64,000 bases of DNA, taken from NCBI RefSeq assembly GCF_020520425.1, contig NC_079487.1, positions 129,788,385 to 129,852,384 on the forward strand, in the 5' to 3' direction. Source of the stretch: Spinacia oleracea. Lineage: Eukaryota; Streptophyta; Magnoliopsida; Caryophyllales; Amaranthaceae. Each line of letters begins with the position of its first letter. The stretch's first letter is position 1. Below are positions 45,459 to 57,388 of this stretch, piece after piece. The notes under the pieces are model-generated. The model was given only the letters and a program-made list of their open reading frames with translations, did not search any database and was not told the origin of the DNA. Made by a program: the position numbers and the translations under genes.

Positions 45459-47234
45459 AGCCTTATGTTACATTGCCTGGGCAGTAACAAGCTGCTATGG
45501 AAATCTTTGCCAAAGAATCTGGTCTATGCGAAAACGATATGCCTAATCACCTATATTCCATTGGGAGTACGAATAATGAAAGCTTCTTTGACCGCACAGA
45601 ATTTGTAAGAAGTTCAGCTATTTATTCCATTGGCATTGGATTACAGCCTATATCTGTATTTATTCGTTCGTGGAGACAGTTCATATTTACAGTTACCAGG
45701 TTACGCAAAAATTTAGTATCGCATAGCCTGGGTCTTCGGTGCAGATCCCTGTAGTGGAGGAAGCTCAGTGTGCTTTGGATTGTTTGTGGTAAAACTACAC
45801 TTTTACTGTAAATCACTGGTGTCAAGAAAGGGTGACCTCTGGTGAATATGTTAATTTTTCAAACCATTCTTTATAGTAAACATTTACTGCTCTAGATCAG
45901 TAAAAAAATTGTTCTTTACCTGATGATTAAATCTGTTAGCAGTGACATTTGATTAGGTTGTGAGGATTTGTTGTATCCTTGCTCCTCTTTAGATACGGAA
46001 AATAGGAAGCCAGATTAAGATTTTTGTTGTATCCAACCTCGGAGAAGGTGTATTGTATTATTTCCTGTATTATTTCATGTATCATGTGATTCGTGTCTCA
46101 TCTTGAGGCATATTAGGACTTGCTTGTAAGAATCAAGAGATGCTAGTTTACTTCCCAATTCCCTAACTGTGGTTGGGATTTAATTTTTGTTTTGCATTTG
46201 CAGTACCTCTCAGAGGCAATTACCCAACAATAAGCGTCGGATGTTTGATTGTTATCATGATATGGTCTTTAAGTGCACTGTTAATCAGGGAAAATGATAT
46301 CCAAGTGTTAAAATCTTTTTTTAATCTGTTTTGTTGTTATTTTGGTTGTCACTGGGGAGGGAATTTGCTTTGGAATTTCTTCCTTTTGTAGCAGGACTCT
46401 TTAGAAGTCTATATGCCAGGAACGTAGCATGGTTGAGCGTAGAGTGCTCTTTCTTTTGCTTTTTTTTGCACCAGAAAAAACCATTACATCGCTTTGTGCG
46501 TATCAATATTGAAGAACACGGTAACGTGTGTGGAGTCGACCTTGCCTTTTTCAGTCTTTTCAATACAGGTTATTAATTGCATCTTAGGACATGCTTGGAT
46601 TGAGGGTAATGTATTAAAGGAGTAATAAAAGTCAAACGGTAATTGAAGGTATGATGAGGGGATAAAGGGGTGGCAAATGAAACAATACCACCACACCACC
46701 CTCCTTGCAACCACCTCAATTCGACTTCATTGTCTTTTTATTATGGTGGTTTGACTTTTATTACCCCCATAATCCATTACACGCAATCTAAGCATACCCT
46801 TAATATTACCAATGGGGTCGAAGAAGAGAACACGCTAAGCGCCATTAAAGCTACGGGAATACATGCATGGCGCATGTTGCCATGCCCACGGTCAACTTGT
46901 TGCAGATCACAAAACATGAGCACTCTTCGCTCAACCATGCTACCTCTTCCAAGCATACAGTGTAGTTTCTTTTTTCCTACTTGAAGTAGGAGTAATATAC
47001 TGGCTCAGCGTAATATTCAAATGTCTATTCCAATTCATAATTAAACACTGGTTAAAGAAAAACCAATTATCCACTATGAGAGGAAACCATATCAGCGTTT
47101 CTCAAATCAAAAGGATTTCCATGTTCTGTAACTAAGGTCAAAAGAAAGGTAATAGTGAAACCACAACACCCTTTAGTTGAATAATTGCCATATTAGTTCT
47201 GCTCCAGCTTATTCCTTACAGTCTTGCATTTGAA
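45459..47234. other. CSLC 3' UTR and region convergent with FKBP62
   Basis: 45459 to about 46110 reads as the CSLC 3' UTR. A TTTGCAG acceptor-like word at 46203 could mark a spliced UTR exon. A Tourist MITE lies at 46587-46799. The rest includes the FKBP62 3' UTR on the other strand. No further gene seen. Confidence 0.5.
46587..46799. mobile_element. Tourist-like MITE (213 bp)
   Basis: Terminal repeats GGACATGCTTGGATTG and, inverted, GGGTATGCTTAGATTG, with GTAATAAAAGTCAAAC inside both ends. Exact TTA duplications at 46584-46586 and 46800-46802 point to PIF/Harbinger. Confidence 0.85.
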
Positions 47235-50200
47235 TCAAGCGAACTTTGAGAACATTTTGCCATAAAGTTGGGCGTCCTTCTTGTTATATTCTTTCATTTT
47301 CTCCTTCAACTTCTTCTGTTCCAGTTTAACATCTCTGCATCAGCACAAAGCAGTGAAACCGTCAGTATTTTGATGTATGCCAAATTCAACGACAAAAAAG
47401 AACCAACTTTACTCAGCAATTCAGCATGGTCACCAACCACATCCATACATCACATTCAAATTCATTTCCAATTTTCTAACAGTAAGACTTTAAAGTAAAT
47501 AGGACAGTCGTTTGTAATCGGTCAGAATACAAACTATAGTCATTCAACCATCAAGGAATCAAAGATCAAACATCACAGCAATCAAAGGGAAACTGACCAA
47601 TTCCATGTGAAGGTTACCTCTTCAATCCTCAGGTATTTTGAATGTCTATTTATCAGTTCCTTAATAATCGTTTTAATTTATTTAGAAGTTAGAAACGTCA
47701 TGTGTAGTTTGAATATACCTGTTTTCAGGGTCAATTTCCAGAGCCTTCTTAATGTCAAACTCTGCCAACTCAAGATCTGCCAAGTTCATATATGCCTGTG
47801 CCCTTCTGTAGAGTGCTTTAACATTCATGCTGTCCATTTCCAACACCTACAATTTCCACACAAAATTAATCAAAGGTAAAGAACCAAATCTCAGAGACAA
47901 GTTCATAGTTAATCATAGTGTAGGGCATGTCTTTTACCTTGGTGCAAAGTTTCTCTGCCGGTTTATATTCTTTCAACTTCAGCTTACAGGCTGCATTGTT
48001 CAAATTGCAAGATATCTTCAAGACCTTTGTCTGCTTCTTCTCCTCGTCACTGAATGATGTGTCATACTCTACATATTTGACAGCCTGGTACGGAAGAAAA
48101 TGCATGTTAGGTTTCTTGCACACAGAACAGTAAAAATTATAGTATCTATGATCTATAAATGTTTGCTGCTTCACCTTCTCATATCTCTTTGATGCTCTGA
48201 CATATTTTCCAGCTTTAAACAATGCATTTCCTTCTTCCTTCTTCTTGCCTGCTGCTTCAATTTTCTCTTCGGTGTTCATGTCCCAGGATTCCTTCTCCTG
48301 AAGTAACCATTAAAATCGATTGGACATAGAGTTCAAAAATAATTGTCAAAACTAAAATTTCAAGAAGGAAAAAGCCAACCAACCTTCACGAATGAAACCA
48401 ATTCTACTTCATAATACACTGTAGAGTTGGGAGGAACCACAGCCAAGTCCTGCTTGGATTCCACTGAACCAAAGGCATATTCTGGAGCAATAGTCAACAG
48501 GGCCACCTCTCCTTTCTTCAATGTCAAAACAGCTCTATCAAGCCCGTCGATAACTTGTTCTGCTCAGATGTTAGAAAGTCATACACTTATAAAGAAAATT
48601 CTAAAGAGACGGAAATTAGGGAACTATACAGGCCTACAGGTGATGTACCTTCATCTGTCATAAATTCAACAGGCTCTTCTCCATCTTCATGACCCTTCTT
48701 TAAAAATACAGTGCCATCTTCAAGCTTTCCAATTAATTTCACTGCCAGAAAACAATCAGTGTCAAAATAGTGCACAGCCAACAACTGCCTTTGTTAGAAA
48801 AACAGAGACTCTCCCTACTCACATTTTACAACAGCTCCCTCGTTAGGGCGGTCATATCCTTCTCCTTCCTTCAGTATCTTTTTGACAACCTTCTTGTCAT
48901 CAGTGACATTAGACACAGTCTTCCACGATACCAGCATTAGGGTGATTTGAAGTGTGGCATTTGGAGGAACAGCACCTTCATTGCCAGAAGCCGGCTTGCC
49001 TTGCTCTCCAAACCCATCTGCAATAAACAGAGTCAATTAATACAAAAGACTTTTATTACCAAATACAGCCTTCTTTTAAAGATAAAAACCTTACATTGCG
49101 GCATAACAGTTAGAAGCACCTTCTCCCCCTTCTTCATAGTCTTCACAGCCTTTGACAGTGCAGGACAGAAATGACCTTGCTCAGACAAAAAATCACCATC
49201 AATATCTTCATATTGAGAAAACTTCTTATAAGACAGAGTGCATATATTCATATGTAAACACACCTTCACTAACAGTGAACTCCACGCCGTCAGACTTCCC
49301 AACCAATGTTCCATCTTCAAGGCGAGCTTCGTAACTCACTGCATACAGTTTAACGGATAGGTAACAAAGTACTATGTGAGATTGTGAGGCTATTTGCACT
49401 TACATGGTAACACTTCAACCAAAATCAGTAGCTTACCAATCACCTCATCAGCATCCTTTGGATTTTCCCACTTCTCTCCTTCAGTGAGAATTTTCTTAAA
49501 GATTCCACCATCCTTGCAAATATCCTTCACACTAAGCCAAGATAGAAGCTCGACATCAAATTGCAGAGTAGCATTCGGCGGGATGGTAGGAGGTGAACCA
49601 CTTTCTCCATAGGCCATCTCGGGAGGAATAGTCAAAACAGCATTTTCACCCTTTTTCATCGTTTTAATACCAACATCCCACCCCTTAATGACTTGACCTG
49701 TTACAATCATTATACACAATCATGTCAGAAAGAACCTACACATGGGAAAACTTCCATCTTAACAGACATACTATCAAATGTATTCTCAAGATACAGCCTT
49801 ATGAATGTTTCCATTTCCCCTAAGGCTCCGTTTTGGTAGGGTGTAAAACGTTTTCATAGAAAACGATTTTTCCCTTTTCAATCATTTTACGTTGTTTGGT
49901 TGGGCAAGGGATAGAAAACAGTTTTCCATAACTCCCTCCAAGACGGAAAAACCTTTTTCATTTGAAAGGAAGGGAAAACACTTTTCCAACTTCCCTTCTT
50001 ACCTCCCTCTCTCTTCTTCCTCTCAATGTTCACCATCTTCTCCCATTTTCATTTAAGGAACCAACTGAATGAAAACTAGTTAGGAATTGTGTTTCCCTTG
50101 AAAAATGTTTTCCATGAAAAATCATTTTACACTGGAAAGGTTTTACACTAAACCAAACGGAGCCTAAATTCTCCAAAACTTAGATGGAGTTTGAACTAAA

Positions 50201-51154
50201 CCTAACTTATTAAACCTAACCTAAACTGAATTTCATGTCTTAAATCACATTGCAACTTACTTTGCTCAATCAAACAGTAATATTATTAGTATTATTGTTG
50301 TTGTAGCTATATGTTCTTCCTCTAAAAACCGAGAGCCAGTCGAAAAAAGGACAATGTCAAAGAGGAAGCAAATGCATCTAAAACAACTAAGGCCCTATCT
50401 AATGTTCTTATAAACATCAACGCTGCTAGCCTGCTAGTACTACCACTACTAAAACAAGCAAGCCCAATGCTGCTAAGATTAAACATTCAAACAACCATAA
50501 CATACACAATAGAAAAAGGTCCATTAAATTACTGTATCAACTTTAACTGGGGATTAGCGCTAATTGCACATTATCAAAACCAATGATCCAACACTTACAA
50601 ATTACATCAACATCTACTCCTCGCTGATTTTAAACCAAAACATTCAATTCAGATACAAATATCGAAGTAACAACATCATTTACACATCAATAATTACAAC
50701 CTCAAAAGGTAAATAAAAAAATAAAAATAAAAAAATGAAGCAATGTTAGTTAGTTAATCAAACCTTGGCCAAGAGTGAACTTGAAAGGAGTGCCTCTATC
50801 GCGGCTCGAATCGAACTTCGTTCCATCCAACAATGTTCCAGTGTAATGCACTGCAAATTATTCAAAAATTCATTCGGAAAGCTATAATCAGCGTAAGATA
50901 GAGAATAAAATAGGAAAGTTCAATTCGCTGAAACAAACTGAGAAATTCGGAAATGTGAAGAAACAAAAACCTTCAACTTCGTCGCCATTGTCAGGAGTAT
51001 CCCAGCCATCACCTTCCTTGAGAAGCTTCTTCTTCAAGCCATCTTTACCGATCTCCTGTTCTTCGCCGACTTTCATCGGTGGAGCTTCGTCGCCGAAGTC
51101 CATTGCTTCGTCGTTCATCATTTCCTCCGCCGCCGGCATTTCAAAATCTTCCAT
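47235..51154 (-). CDS. FKBP62: ROF1/FKBP62-type immunophilin, three FKBP domains plus TPR (549 aa)
   Basis: Multidomain peptidyl-prolyl isomerase that binds HSP90 and takes part in plant heat tolerance (known for Arabidopsis ROF1/FKBP62). Twelve exons join in frame: 51154-50971, 50850-50764, 49697-49437, 49338-49264, 49175-49095, 49017-48823, 48741-48649, 48559-48384, 48297-48175, 48084-47938, 47846-47719 and 47334-47235. Residues about 45-150 form FKBP domain 1 ([36 protein letters not shown]), the most canonical. Domains 2 (about 165-265) and 3 (about 280-385) are less conserved. Three TPRs follow ([60 protein letters not shown]), then a basic tail. Length equals the family's (about 550). 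Intron 2 carries a Tourist MITE. FKBP65 (ROF2) is the close alternative. Confidence 0.96.
49824..50164 (+). mobile_element. Tourist-like MITE in FKBP62 intron 2 (341 bp)
   Basis: Ends GGCTCCGTTTTGGTAGGGTG and AACCAAACGGAGCC (inverse GGCTCCGTTTGGTT), with exact TAA duplications (49821-49823 and 50165-50167). The interior AAACGATTTTCC / GGAAAA words are shared with the nested cluster at 16086-17080. Confidence 0.9.
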
Positions 51155-51270
51155 TTTCTAGATGAGAGAGAAATGGACTGAAGTGCGAGGTTGATTGATA
51201 GCAGCTGAATAATCTAGAGAGACAAATCTAGGAATTTCAGATGAAAATGGGTGAGAAGACGGAGAAAGGG

Positions 51271-51276
51271 TTTATA
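51271..51276 (-). promoter_or_regulatory. TATA box of FKBP62
   Basis: On the minus strand CTCTCTCTATAAACCC has TATAAA about 117 bp before the ATG at 51154, a normal distance. A CT-rich leader follows. I see no clear heat-shock element. Confidence 0.55.
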
Positions 51277-51517
51277 GAGAGAGAGGGGTGTTGTGCTTTG
51301 GGGTTCTAGACACTTCCAAATTCCAATCAGAGCTTAAGGCAAAAAAATAGAAAAAAAAATAGAAATGGAAAAGAGTGGGGAGAAAGAAAGAGAAGTTCGT
51401 GTAAGATGGGCCAGCCGGCCAGGACTAGCATAGGATTGTTCTAGAGAGGTGGAGTTTTTCTAGGAGTAGACTTCTCCCTCTCAAAAAATTAATTAATAGA
51501 CGGTGTAAAAAATCTGA

Positions 51518-51700
51518 GTCTGTTCGCGAATTACTCGATGTTCGATTTAATAAAACTTGAGCCAAGCTTGAGCAGCTCAATATCTTAACAAGCCAAGCCT
51601 GATCTATCAATGGTTCGGCTCAAAAACTCGTGAACAAGCTCGAGTTCTTTTCAATATTTTAATTTTTTAATAACATAACTATATTTCTAATGGATATTTA
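51518..51700 (-). mobile_element. fragment of the hAT family seen at 2951
   Basis: TTCGCGAATTACTCGATGTTCG, then TTGAGCCAAGCTTGAGC, GGTTCGGCTC and AACAAGCTCGAGTTC resemble the interior of 2951-3490 in inverse orientation. Its ends are not recognisable. Confidence 0.4.
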
Positions 51701-52132
51701 TTTAGACAAATTTATGAGAATAAACCTTTAATATCACAGTCTTTATGAGAAAAAATCTTTAAAATCTTTTTTCTTGTGAGAAAACACCTTACATGTTAAT
51801 TTTTATTTTTATAAAACGTACTTTAATGTCGGATTTGCCAAAAATCAAGTTTTCGAACGTTAACTTCCATTTTTATCCTCCAAATATATTACACGGTTGA
51901 CAATTATCATAGAAAAACAATGCATGCCACATATAGTTGGAAGGAAAAGATGAAAATCATTGTCCGGGAAGTTACTTTTTGGTCTAAATCATATCTTACG
52001 CTATGCTTATATAACAATATTAACATGTATGGTGTTTTTTCAAAATGAAAAGTTTTAAAAGATTTTTTTTTACAAAAAAATATAATATAAAAGGCATTTT
52101 TTCACAAATTTTCCTTATTTTTAACACATAAA

Positions 52133-52898
52133 CAGGGCCGGCCCTGGGGCAGGGCATAAGGGGCCGCCGCCCTGGGCCCCAGGGAAAAAGCCCAACATTT
52201 ATTAAGCCAGTTAATGCTAAAATATGTAATATTCAATGAAAAACTTATAGTATGCACTGTAGAGCAGTGGTTTGATTGCCTGATATATCAGGGCGTCCAC
52301 CAAGGTTCGACAACTAGAGGTGGTAGTTTGTTTTTATTTTTTTTATTTTTTTTGTTATTTCTCATTTGCTAACTATGCAATTATAATCTATTACCCAATT
52401 AGAATCCAAATAAACACCAAAAGTAGAGCCGTGTACTATCCTTAGAATCATATATTTTCTTCTTCATTTGTTAATATAATCACACTCCTTATTTTAATTT
52501 GGAGTTTAGCAAAAATAATTGGGTTATAGTTTATTGTACTTCAAAAATTATCACTGATAAAATTTCAAGTTTCATTTCCCTTCAGTAATTCATCGTTGTC
52601 TTATGCTTGATGATTAATATTTAAAATATTAGAATATAATTCATGTTTAATGGCACAAGGTTGAAAGTATTCAAGCCTTCATATTTTGTAATAGAGTTAA
52701 TTTCTCATGGCTAATTTAATTAGATATAGAGTAGTATTGAGTCTTAAGAAGTGAAACGCCAATTATTTACATAAATTTTTCAATAATAAAAGTACATTAC
52801 ATCGATTCACAATTTTTTTTTCTATGTGCCCTTTTAAAAGTAAGGGCCTCGATTTTTTGTTTCGCCCATAGGCCACCAAAAAGTCAGTACCGGCCCTG
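52133..52898. mobile_element. hAT non-autonomous element (766 bp)
   Basis: Ends CAGGGCCGG(C/T) in inverse orientation, flanked by an exact 8-bp duplication CACATAAA at 52125-52132 and 52899-52906. Near the left end GGGGCCGCCGCCCTGGGCCC and near the right end GGGCCTCGATTTTTTGTTTC are typical of a common plant hAT group. No transposase frame remains. Confidence 0.92.
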
Positions 52899-53249
52899 CA
52901 CATAAAACATGGAAAACTTAATGATCAAATATTTCTTAGTTAAAACATTTGATGATCAACCTCGAACAAACCTATCGAGCTTCATAATTTTTTGTTTAGG
53001 GTTCTAAACAAAAATTCCTTGATCAAAAATCCAAAAAGGCGATAGAACCTTGGAAAAAAAAGGATACAAGTTATTTTCCCATTTCAAATACGAGTGAAAT
53101 TACTGATCTCTCACTTTACTGAGGTTTGACAAGTTGGACATCCTACTCGAATGGTGTGTTCAACAAAAAACTACTGTGGGAAACTCAATGATCTAACAAC
53201 ATTATATATGTCTACTTTGCCCGTAAACTTAAACTAGTGATCTTCCAGT

Positions 53250-56037
53250 CTATAGTTCTTCATCAAAGGCTTCTAGGTCTTCGTCAATGTCTTCAGCTCC
53301 GCTGGATGGTGCTCCATTCACAGAAACAAGCTCAGTGTCAAATACTAGAGTTGCTCCACCTGCAAGCATTTTACAGTTTAGGATTTAGAAAGCAGATCAT
53401 TCCACAAATACACAATGATTAAGAATCTTGCAGAAATTTGATTTATAGGTCAATTAGCGATTGTTGGGAGTAGAATTTGACATAGAAAATGAACCTGTTT
53501 TTATGATCATACCACAAGCGACGAGCCTAATTCATGAAGTAGTATCAACAATCAATCTCCATGTCAGTAAACTATTTTCTAAGTATGTGTCACGTTAGGA
53601 GCTCAAAAAAAACTTTTCGGGTGAGTTCTATTACTTGTTGAACTACTCTATTTTCCAAGAAAAACATAACCAACTAACCATAATGATTTAAAATACTCCA
53701 GCATCAAATATAATCTGAATTCTAAAAAACACCCAAATCTAGACTATTAACTAATTCGTGCAATAGTACTGCAAGTACCAAAAACTCAGGACTAGAGTCG
53801 TCCAGTATGGCAGTATCCAGTAATCAATGGATTTGAAATTTGTGCGGCACAGCAAAGTTAAGTCTAAGGTTAGTGCTACATTCTCAAAGGCAGTATTTGA
53901 CAGTTATCAGAGGAAAACCAGAAAGAAACAAAAGAAAAGCTAGAGAACATATGTTCGGCCATGACTGAAATTAACGCACATTCAATAACCAACACTTGAC
54001 ACTTCTACTTTTCACACTAGCTACACAGTAGTTAGAAGTTGAAGAAGTTTACCTGGAATTGTTGGAGGAGATCCTTGCTCGCCATAACCGAGCTTTGCTG
54101 GTATTTTCAATTTTCTCTTCTCGCCCACACACATTCCCAACAGCCCTTGGTCCCAACCTGCATTTACAGCAATTGTTAAACACCAGCCAAGTTTTTAGCA
54201 ACTAAATTTATTGTTCACTGTTAAAGATTTTACAACCTAATTTGACTGCCATCAACTTGCAGCTTACTTTACACGCCCTTAAAAAAATCGACTAATCAAT
54301 GAAATAGAATTAGATGAGGGAACGACTAAAGATTATTGAATTACGGAGTACTTTTCATTCCAAGCATTCTTCGTTAAAAAATAAACCTTGAATTGCCCAT
54401 TTCGAAGAAAGGATAAGCAATTGTGCACTTAAGCACCAGATTACTGTTCAACTTCTACAAGCATATACACAATGGTGCATTTACTGTATCGACTATCGAG
54501 TTCATACTAAAACTTATCAACGATTGTATTTCTTGGCTTCTTGCTCTAACCACAACTAATAAGAAGCAAAGCTACCATAGAAGATGAAAGAGACAAGAAC
54601 TAAAACTTAAAATGTGAAATGGCGTGGGGAAGGCAGGAAGAATTCTTACATCTCAGAGATCATAGCAGGATAATTGTCTGATTTTATCATACAAAGAAAC
54701 ATAATTTGAAAGTGTAAAATGGGTGTATTTGTAGTAATCATCATATTTTTGAAATACTGATATTAGATTTTTTTATACTAGGAATAGTTAAAATAGAACA
54801 ATGCAAGTTCACATAACAAGGACACGAAAACAGCAAGTTCCTGGATACCTTTGATCACTTGGCCGCCACCAAGTTGAAACTCTATGGGATCGCCCCTTTC
54901 AAAGCTGGAGTCGAAAACAGTCCCATCTGTGAGTTGTCCCTGCCGGATGAGGCAACATGTACCAGATAATGTCAGTGACCATTCTGAATATCCTTTGGGA
55001 CTAACCCTAACCTCAAGCTTGCTAATAGTTGTATTGAACTTCTCCAAACAATAATAATAAGCGAAATAGCAAACTCACCCGATAGTGGACCTTGATTTTG
55101 TCACCTTTGTGAGCTTTGATCTCACAAGATGTTGGCTTGTACTGTAATGAAAACAGAGAGTGAGTTTCTACCATATCTAAGTGCACAGATGTAAGTATAC
55201 AGCGCATATCAGCATATGGGACACCGGATCATGGACGGAAGGTACTTCCAATGCCACTGTTTGAAAATGTAGTGTACATGCACTTGTTGCTACAGCCTAT
55301 GAGCAAACTTAACCTCACAACTGAATACTATAACATACATTTTCTACACAACTACACTATCTCCAAACACAAATGCTCAAAACATCATCCAAAAACTGTG
55401 TAATTTGACAATTTGTGCATCAAGTGCTTAATAACTAAAATGAGCTAAATTGATTTGAAGATCAACCTGGGAATATCCCACATCATATAAAAGCATCACT
55501 GAGTGCTAATCACACTTAAAAAAACTCAGGATATTAATTAAAATTCAAAAAATAAAAAGGCAGGGAAAACAAAATTGAGTTCTTCCTATTATCAATTCAA
55601 ATAAAAATCAAACCAACCAATGAAATCATCATCTAGCTTGTCAAACAAGTAAATCCCCTACTTGCCAAAAAAAAAATATATATGTAAATCCCATGAGACA
55701 GATTCAATCGGAGAACAGAATTAAATCAGAAAATATATATAATGCATATGGAATTTACCACTAAACATAGAAAATACTAACTCAAAATCAGAACGAAAGT
55801 TATACCTTAACACCGATCTGCAACTCCTTCACATCATCTGACTTTTTTGCATAAGCTGAACCTGTTAACACACACAGAGAATACGGAAATGTGGATTAAT
55901 GGGGATAATTGAAAATGTCAGATCCAGAAATATAAAAGTTGAAATTAGAGAAGAGGGAGGGGGGAGACTGATGAGAGAGAAAAGTTACCCAATGCGATCA
56001 GCACCAGAAAGAGTAAGATCCCGATTGCTCTCGCCAT
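53250..56037 (-). CDS. FKBP15: secretory FKBP15-type peptidyl-prolyl isomerase (157 aa)
   Basis: Small FK506-binding isomerase of the ER (FKBP2/FKBP15 family), which assists folding of secreted proteins. Six exons in frame: 56037-55989, 55861-55806, 55141-55079, 54939-54849, 54157-54053 and 53359-53250. Residues 1-21 ([20 protein letters not shown]) are a signal peptide. The single FKBP domain (about 35-135) has [40 protein letters not shown] and [20 protein letters not shown], then [10 protein letters not shown]. The tail is acidic and ends FDEEL, a KDEL-like end that may serve ER retention. Length matches the family (about 150-165). A good TATA box stands 46 bp before the ATG. It lies beside, and on the same strand as, FKBP62, but the two are too different for a recent tandem duplicate. 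Confidence 0.95.
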
Positions 56038-56082
56038 TGTTTCTTTGATTTTTTGTTGTTTGATAAATCAGCTACTCTATCT

Positions 56083-56090
56083 ATTTATAC
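56083..56090 (-). promoter_or_regulatory. TATA box of FKBP15
   Basis: TATAAATA on the minus strand (context GTGGTATAAATAGATAG) lies 46 bp upstream of the ATG, implying a very short leader. Confidence 0.65.
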
Positions 56091-56200
56091 CACGTTTGTA
56101 ATTTTCAACACAACAGTGACACGGTATACATGATTACATGGGTGATAGACTGATAGGGCTATGGGCTCACATAGACACGACAAAAATGACCCGACCAAAC

Positions 56201-56538
56201 TAAAGATGGTTGTGGGCCAGGCAGGGCCGGCCCGAAGCCCGATCCGACACAGGAAATGCCCGGCCTGGCACGGGCACGAAGCCGTGGGCAGGGCCTGTGC
56301 CTTAATTTTCTGGGAAAAAGCACGACAAGGTACGGCACGACTCGACTCAGCATGCTGAATTTAGTAAAATTAACCTTAGACACGACGGCCCGGCACGAAA
56401 GCCCGAGGGCTCGGGCTGGGCCTCATTTTAAACTTTTTGGCCCAACACGACTTGACTCGATACATTGTGGGTATATCGTGGCCCTAGCCCGGTTAGGCCC
56501 ACATTCTGTGGACTCGGCCCGGCCGACGACCATCTTTA
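56201..56538. mobile_element. Tam3-like hAT MITE, GC-rich (338 bp)
   Basis: Ends TAAAGATGGTTGTGGGCC and, inverted, TAAAGATGGTCGTCGGCC. The first eight bases match the Tam3 end TAAAGATG (from memory). Flanks GACCAAAC and GACTAAAC are an 8-bp duplication with one change. The interior GGGCC/GGCCC words are far more GC-rich than the surroundings. Confidence 0.75.
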
Positions 56539-57388
56539 GACTAAACCACTTGTTATGAAGGTAAATAAATAGAAATGGGATTATCCGTAACTGATGTGAA
56601 TAAATTGGGTTAATATTTTCAATTTTTACGCTACATAAACTCAAAAATTACCTAACTCTAAATGAAAAGCTTTTCAATTGGTTAAAGATGACCAAACCCA
56701 AATGGACTTGATCAGTTGATCCCATATTACGAATGACCTGAATGGCTGAATGTCATTGCCATTTCAGCTCCTGTACAATGCTCGTCTGAGTAACGCATAC
56801 TACGTAACAACTTTGATAAGCTTTGTTCCATTAGTTTATTTTATTAATTGATACGGAACAACATATACGGAGTAATGAATTTTATTGAAAAAACGACTAA
56901 ATTAGAGTTTTACCAAGTTCAGAATATATATAATTAGTTTATTACTTGAAAAAAGTATTCCGTAGTAAAGTTTGTTAGGAATACATGTACCCATATCTCG
57001 TGCATTAGATGCATAAACATAGTCAAAGTTTAACTAACTTCAAATATTAATAATATTAATTTAGAACGAACAGAGTGTTTATCGATGAAAGATAAACTAG
57101 AAGATTTATTTTTCTTTTTTCTATATGCTCCATCTCATTTCATCAAAATTTCCATAGATTTTGGATCAAGTCAAATAACAATTTGATTGACATTTGATAA
57201 GTGTTCTGATCCAGCTGTTACACTACAGAAATTTCCACTTACATTACATGCACGTAAATTTGCAAATTATCAACCATCAATTGTTATTCCAACTTCCTAA
57301 AATTAAGCTCCCATCACAAACTCCCTAGCTCCTCTCATCTCCTTCCAATTCCTCTCACCCTTCTCTTCTCTCTCCTGGAGAGGAAGCC
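56539..57388. other. TMK upstream region, no gene seen
   Basis: AT-rich non-coding DNA. The last 90 bases are CT-rich (CTCCTCTCATCTCCTTCC) and look like the TMK leader. Confidence 0.5.

Larger units (their letters stand above)
51300..53249. other. intergenic between the two FKBP genes
   Basis: It holds the FKBP62 upstream region, a fragment of the GAGC-rich hAT family (about 51518-51700) and a complete hAT non-autonomous element (52133-52898). No gene seen. Confidence 0.6.

Noticed and set aside
51155-51450. Heat-shock element upstream of FKBP62
   Set aside because: I looked for paired GAAnnTTC units and found only a one-base-short GAACTTC, which is not convincing.
52133-52898. Domesticated hAT transposase
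   Set aside because: No open frame of any length and no transposase motif; only ends and target duplication support the call.
47235-56037. Recent tandem duplication giving the two FKBP genes
   Set aside because: Domain number, targeting and intron layout differ; they are ancient, separate FKBP types that happen to be neighbours.
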